6,475 nucleotides of DNA, taken from Pseudomonadota bacterium. GTDB lineage: Bacteria; Pseudomonadota; Gammaproteobacteria; Acidiferrobacterales; UBA6901. Position 1 is the stretch's first letter; each line of letters starts with the position of its first letter. The notes under the pieces were generated by a model that ran no database searches, had not been told where the DNA came from, and saw only the letters and a list, made by a program, of their open reading frames with translations. The stretch spans positions 1-6,475 of the forward strand of contig JAJXUF010000166.1 of NCBI GenBank assembly GCA_021783175.1, read 5' to 3'. The position numbers and the translations under genes are program-made. This document shows, piece by piece, positions 5,186 to 6,475 of the stretch.

Positions 5186-6475
5186 ATGGACAGAACCGTT
5201 TTTGCGAAGCGTCGGCGGGAACTCATGCAGCATATGGGCACAGGCGTGGCCATTGTGCCCACAGCGCCGGTGCGCAACCGCAATCGTGATGTGGACTATC
5301 AGTTTCGTGCGGACAGCGACTTTTACTACCTCACGCATTTTCCCGAACCCGAAGCTGTCGCGGTGTTGGTGCCAGGTCGGGTGCACGGGGAATTCATTCT
5401 GTTCTGTCGCGACAAGAATCCGGAAAAGGAAATTTGGGAAGGGCGTCGGGCCGGTGTCGAAGGCGCGCAGGAACTGTACGGCGCCGATGACGCTTTTCCC
5501 ATAGATGACATAGATGACATTCTCCCGGGGTTGCTCGAGAACCGCGAAAAGGTGTTCTGTAGTATGGGGCGTAACCCAGAGTTCGACCACCGTCTCATGA
5601 ACTGGGTGAACGAGGTGCGCGCCAAGGCGCGCAACGGAGTTCATGCGCCAGGGGAATTCGTGGATCTGGATCATATTCTGCACGAGATGCGGCTTATCAA
5701 GAGACCGGAAGAGATCCGCTTGATGAAGAAAGCAGCAAAGATCTCGACGCGCGCCCATCGGAAGGCGATGCGCGCATGCCGGCCCGGCACAATGGAATAT
5801 GAAATCGAGGCGGAGCTTCTGTATGAGTTCAAGAAGGGCGGTAGCGAGTTTCCAGCATATCCGCCCATTGTGGGTGGGGGTGCCAACAGCTGCATTCTTC
5901 ACTATACGGAAAACCGCGCAACCCTGAACGATGGCGACTTGTTGCTGATTGATGCAGGAGCCGAGGTGGATGGCTATGCGGCAGATATCACCCGAACCTT
6001 TCCAGTCAACGGCAAGTTTACCGGCGAACAGAAGGCGGTTTACGAGGTCGTGCTTGCGGCACAGCTTGCCGCCATCGAGCAGGTCCTGGTGGGAAAACAT
6101 TGGAACGAGCCGCACGATACGGCTGTGCGGATCCTGACGCAGGGCCTCGTTGATCTTGGCCTGCTTAAAGGAGAAATCGATGGTATCGTGGAAAACGGCG
6201 AGTACAAACGTTTTTACATGCATCGCACGGGCCATTGGCTAGGTATGGATGTGCACGATGTCGGTGATTATAAAGTGCACGACGCCTGGAGGCTTTTGGA
6301 AACGGGGATGGTGTTAACTGTAGAGCCGGGTCTGTACATCGCCGCGGGTAGCAAGGACGTTCCGCCTGGCTTTTGGAATATCGGAGTGCGCATTGAAGAC
6401 GACGTTCTCGTTACCCGGGATGGGCACGAGGTGCTCAGTCATGAAGCACCAAAGACCATCGGCGATGTTGAGGAA
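5186..6475 (+). CDS. pepP: Xaa-Pro aminopeptidase (aminopeptidase P), 3' end outside window
   Basis: The 430 residues in the window are nearly the full enzyme (E. coli PepP has 441). This cytosolic dimanganese metallopeptidase removes an N-terminal residue when proline is second. Residues 1 to about 170 form the N-terminal domain with FRADSDFYYLTHFPEPEAV. The rest is the pita-bread catalytic domain. All five metal ligands are visible: Asp256 (LIDAG), Asp267 (ADITRTFP), His350 (GHWLGMDVHD), Glu380 (TVEPGLY) and Glu404 (RIEDD). His239 (ILHYTEN) and His357 match the substrate-handling histidines of E. coli. An in-frame TGA at 5180-5182 fixes the ATG at 5186 as the first start. The only purine-rich tract nearby (GAGG, 5181-5184) is too close for normal Shine-Dalgarno spacing, while an AAGG lies 12 bases away. 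In related genomes pepP is followed by ubiH and ubiI/visC. Confidence 0.97.
   Translation, partial: MDRTVFAKRRRELMQHMGTGVAIVPTAPVRNRNRDVDYQFRADSDFYYLTHFPEPEAVAVLVPGRVHGEFILFCRDKNPEKEIWEGRRAGVEGAQELYGADDAFPIDDIDDILPGLLENREKVFCSMGRNPEFDHRLMNWVNEVRAKARNGVHAPGEFVDLDHILHEMRLIKRPEEIRLMKKAAKISTRAHRKAMRACRPGTMEYEIEAELLYEFKKGGSEFPAYPPIVGGGANSCILHYTENRATLNDGDLLLIDAGAEVDGYAADITRTFPVNGKFTGEQKAVYEVVLAAQLAAIEQVLVGKHWNEPHDTAVRILTQGLVDLGLLKGEIDGIVENGEYKRFYMHRTGHWLGMDVHDVGDYKVHDAWRLLETGMVLTVEPGLYIAAGSKDVPPGFWNIGVRIEDDVLVTRDGHEVLSHEAPKTIGDVEE

Noticed and set aside
5168..6235. Minus-strand open frame of 355 codons opposite pepP
   Set aside because: The plus strand encodes PepP with all catalytic residues. The antisense frame is a codon-bias shadow with His/Cys-rich, low-complexity composition and no recognisable domain.
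1..6475. CRISPR array, tRNA, rRNA, transposase, iscB or toxin-antitoxin genes
   Set aside because: No regularly spaced repeats, no tRNA or rRNA signatures, and no reading frames with HNH/RuvC, DDE or Y1-transposase motifs were seen.

Overview
The window looks like a chromosomal core region of a non-enteric gammaproteobacterium. The main evidence is gene order: a 6S RNA gene lies between zapA and the 5-formyltetrahydrofolate cyclo-ligase gene (fau/ygfA). A ZapB-like coiled-coil gene sits directly upstream of zapA, an EVE-domain gene follows fau, and pepP is divergent on the other side. From memory, this set of neighbours is typical of Pseudomonas-like gammaproteobacteria. The species cannot be named from the sequence.

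Minus-strand block (about 1-3413). Reading leftward from a good sigma70-type promoter at 3385-3413, the genes are the small coiled-coil gene (3150-3356), zapA (2844-3149) and a terminator over the zapA stop. Then come a 6S promoter and 6S RNA (about 2620-2808), fau (2016-2609), a GST-fold protein (1281-1940), an EVE-domain protein (797-1261) and a second GST-fold protein (123-800). The last two genes overlap by 4 bases. A possible partial membrane protein runs off the left edge (1-90). The themes are division-ring assembly, growth-phase control of RNA polymerase, folate recycling, and a small thiol/modified-base housekeeping operon.

Central divergent region (3357-3792). This stretch has no firmly identified gene. 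It holds the promoter of the zapA block and about 250 bases of ambiguous coding character, including a 64-codon minus-strand frame.

Plus-strand block (3793-6475). A membrane fatty-acid-desaturase-family protein (3793-4827) is followed by 358 bases without a convincing protein gene, then pepP (5186 to the window end; about the last ten codons lie outside). From memory, the gene usually found before pepP is ygfB (UPF0149). It is not seen here, and the desaturase plus the 358-base spacer occupy its place.

Most interesting signal. Inside the 358-base spacer, about 4943-5110 reads as a compact structured RNA. A helix begins exactly after a GTGA tetranucleotide, and there are nested hairpins and a possible pseudoknot. 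I tentatively interpret it as an orphan HEARO/omega-RNA-like element (the guide RNA class of IscB systems) without an adjacent iscB. This rests on visible folding and remembered features of the family, and needs a covariance-model search.
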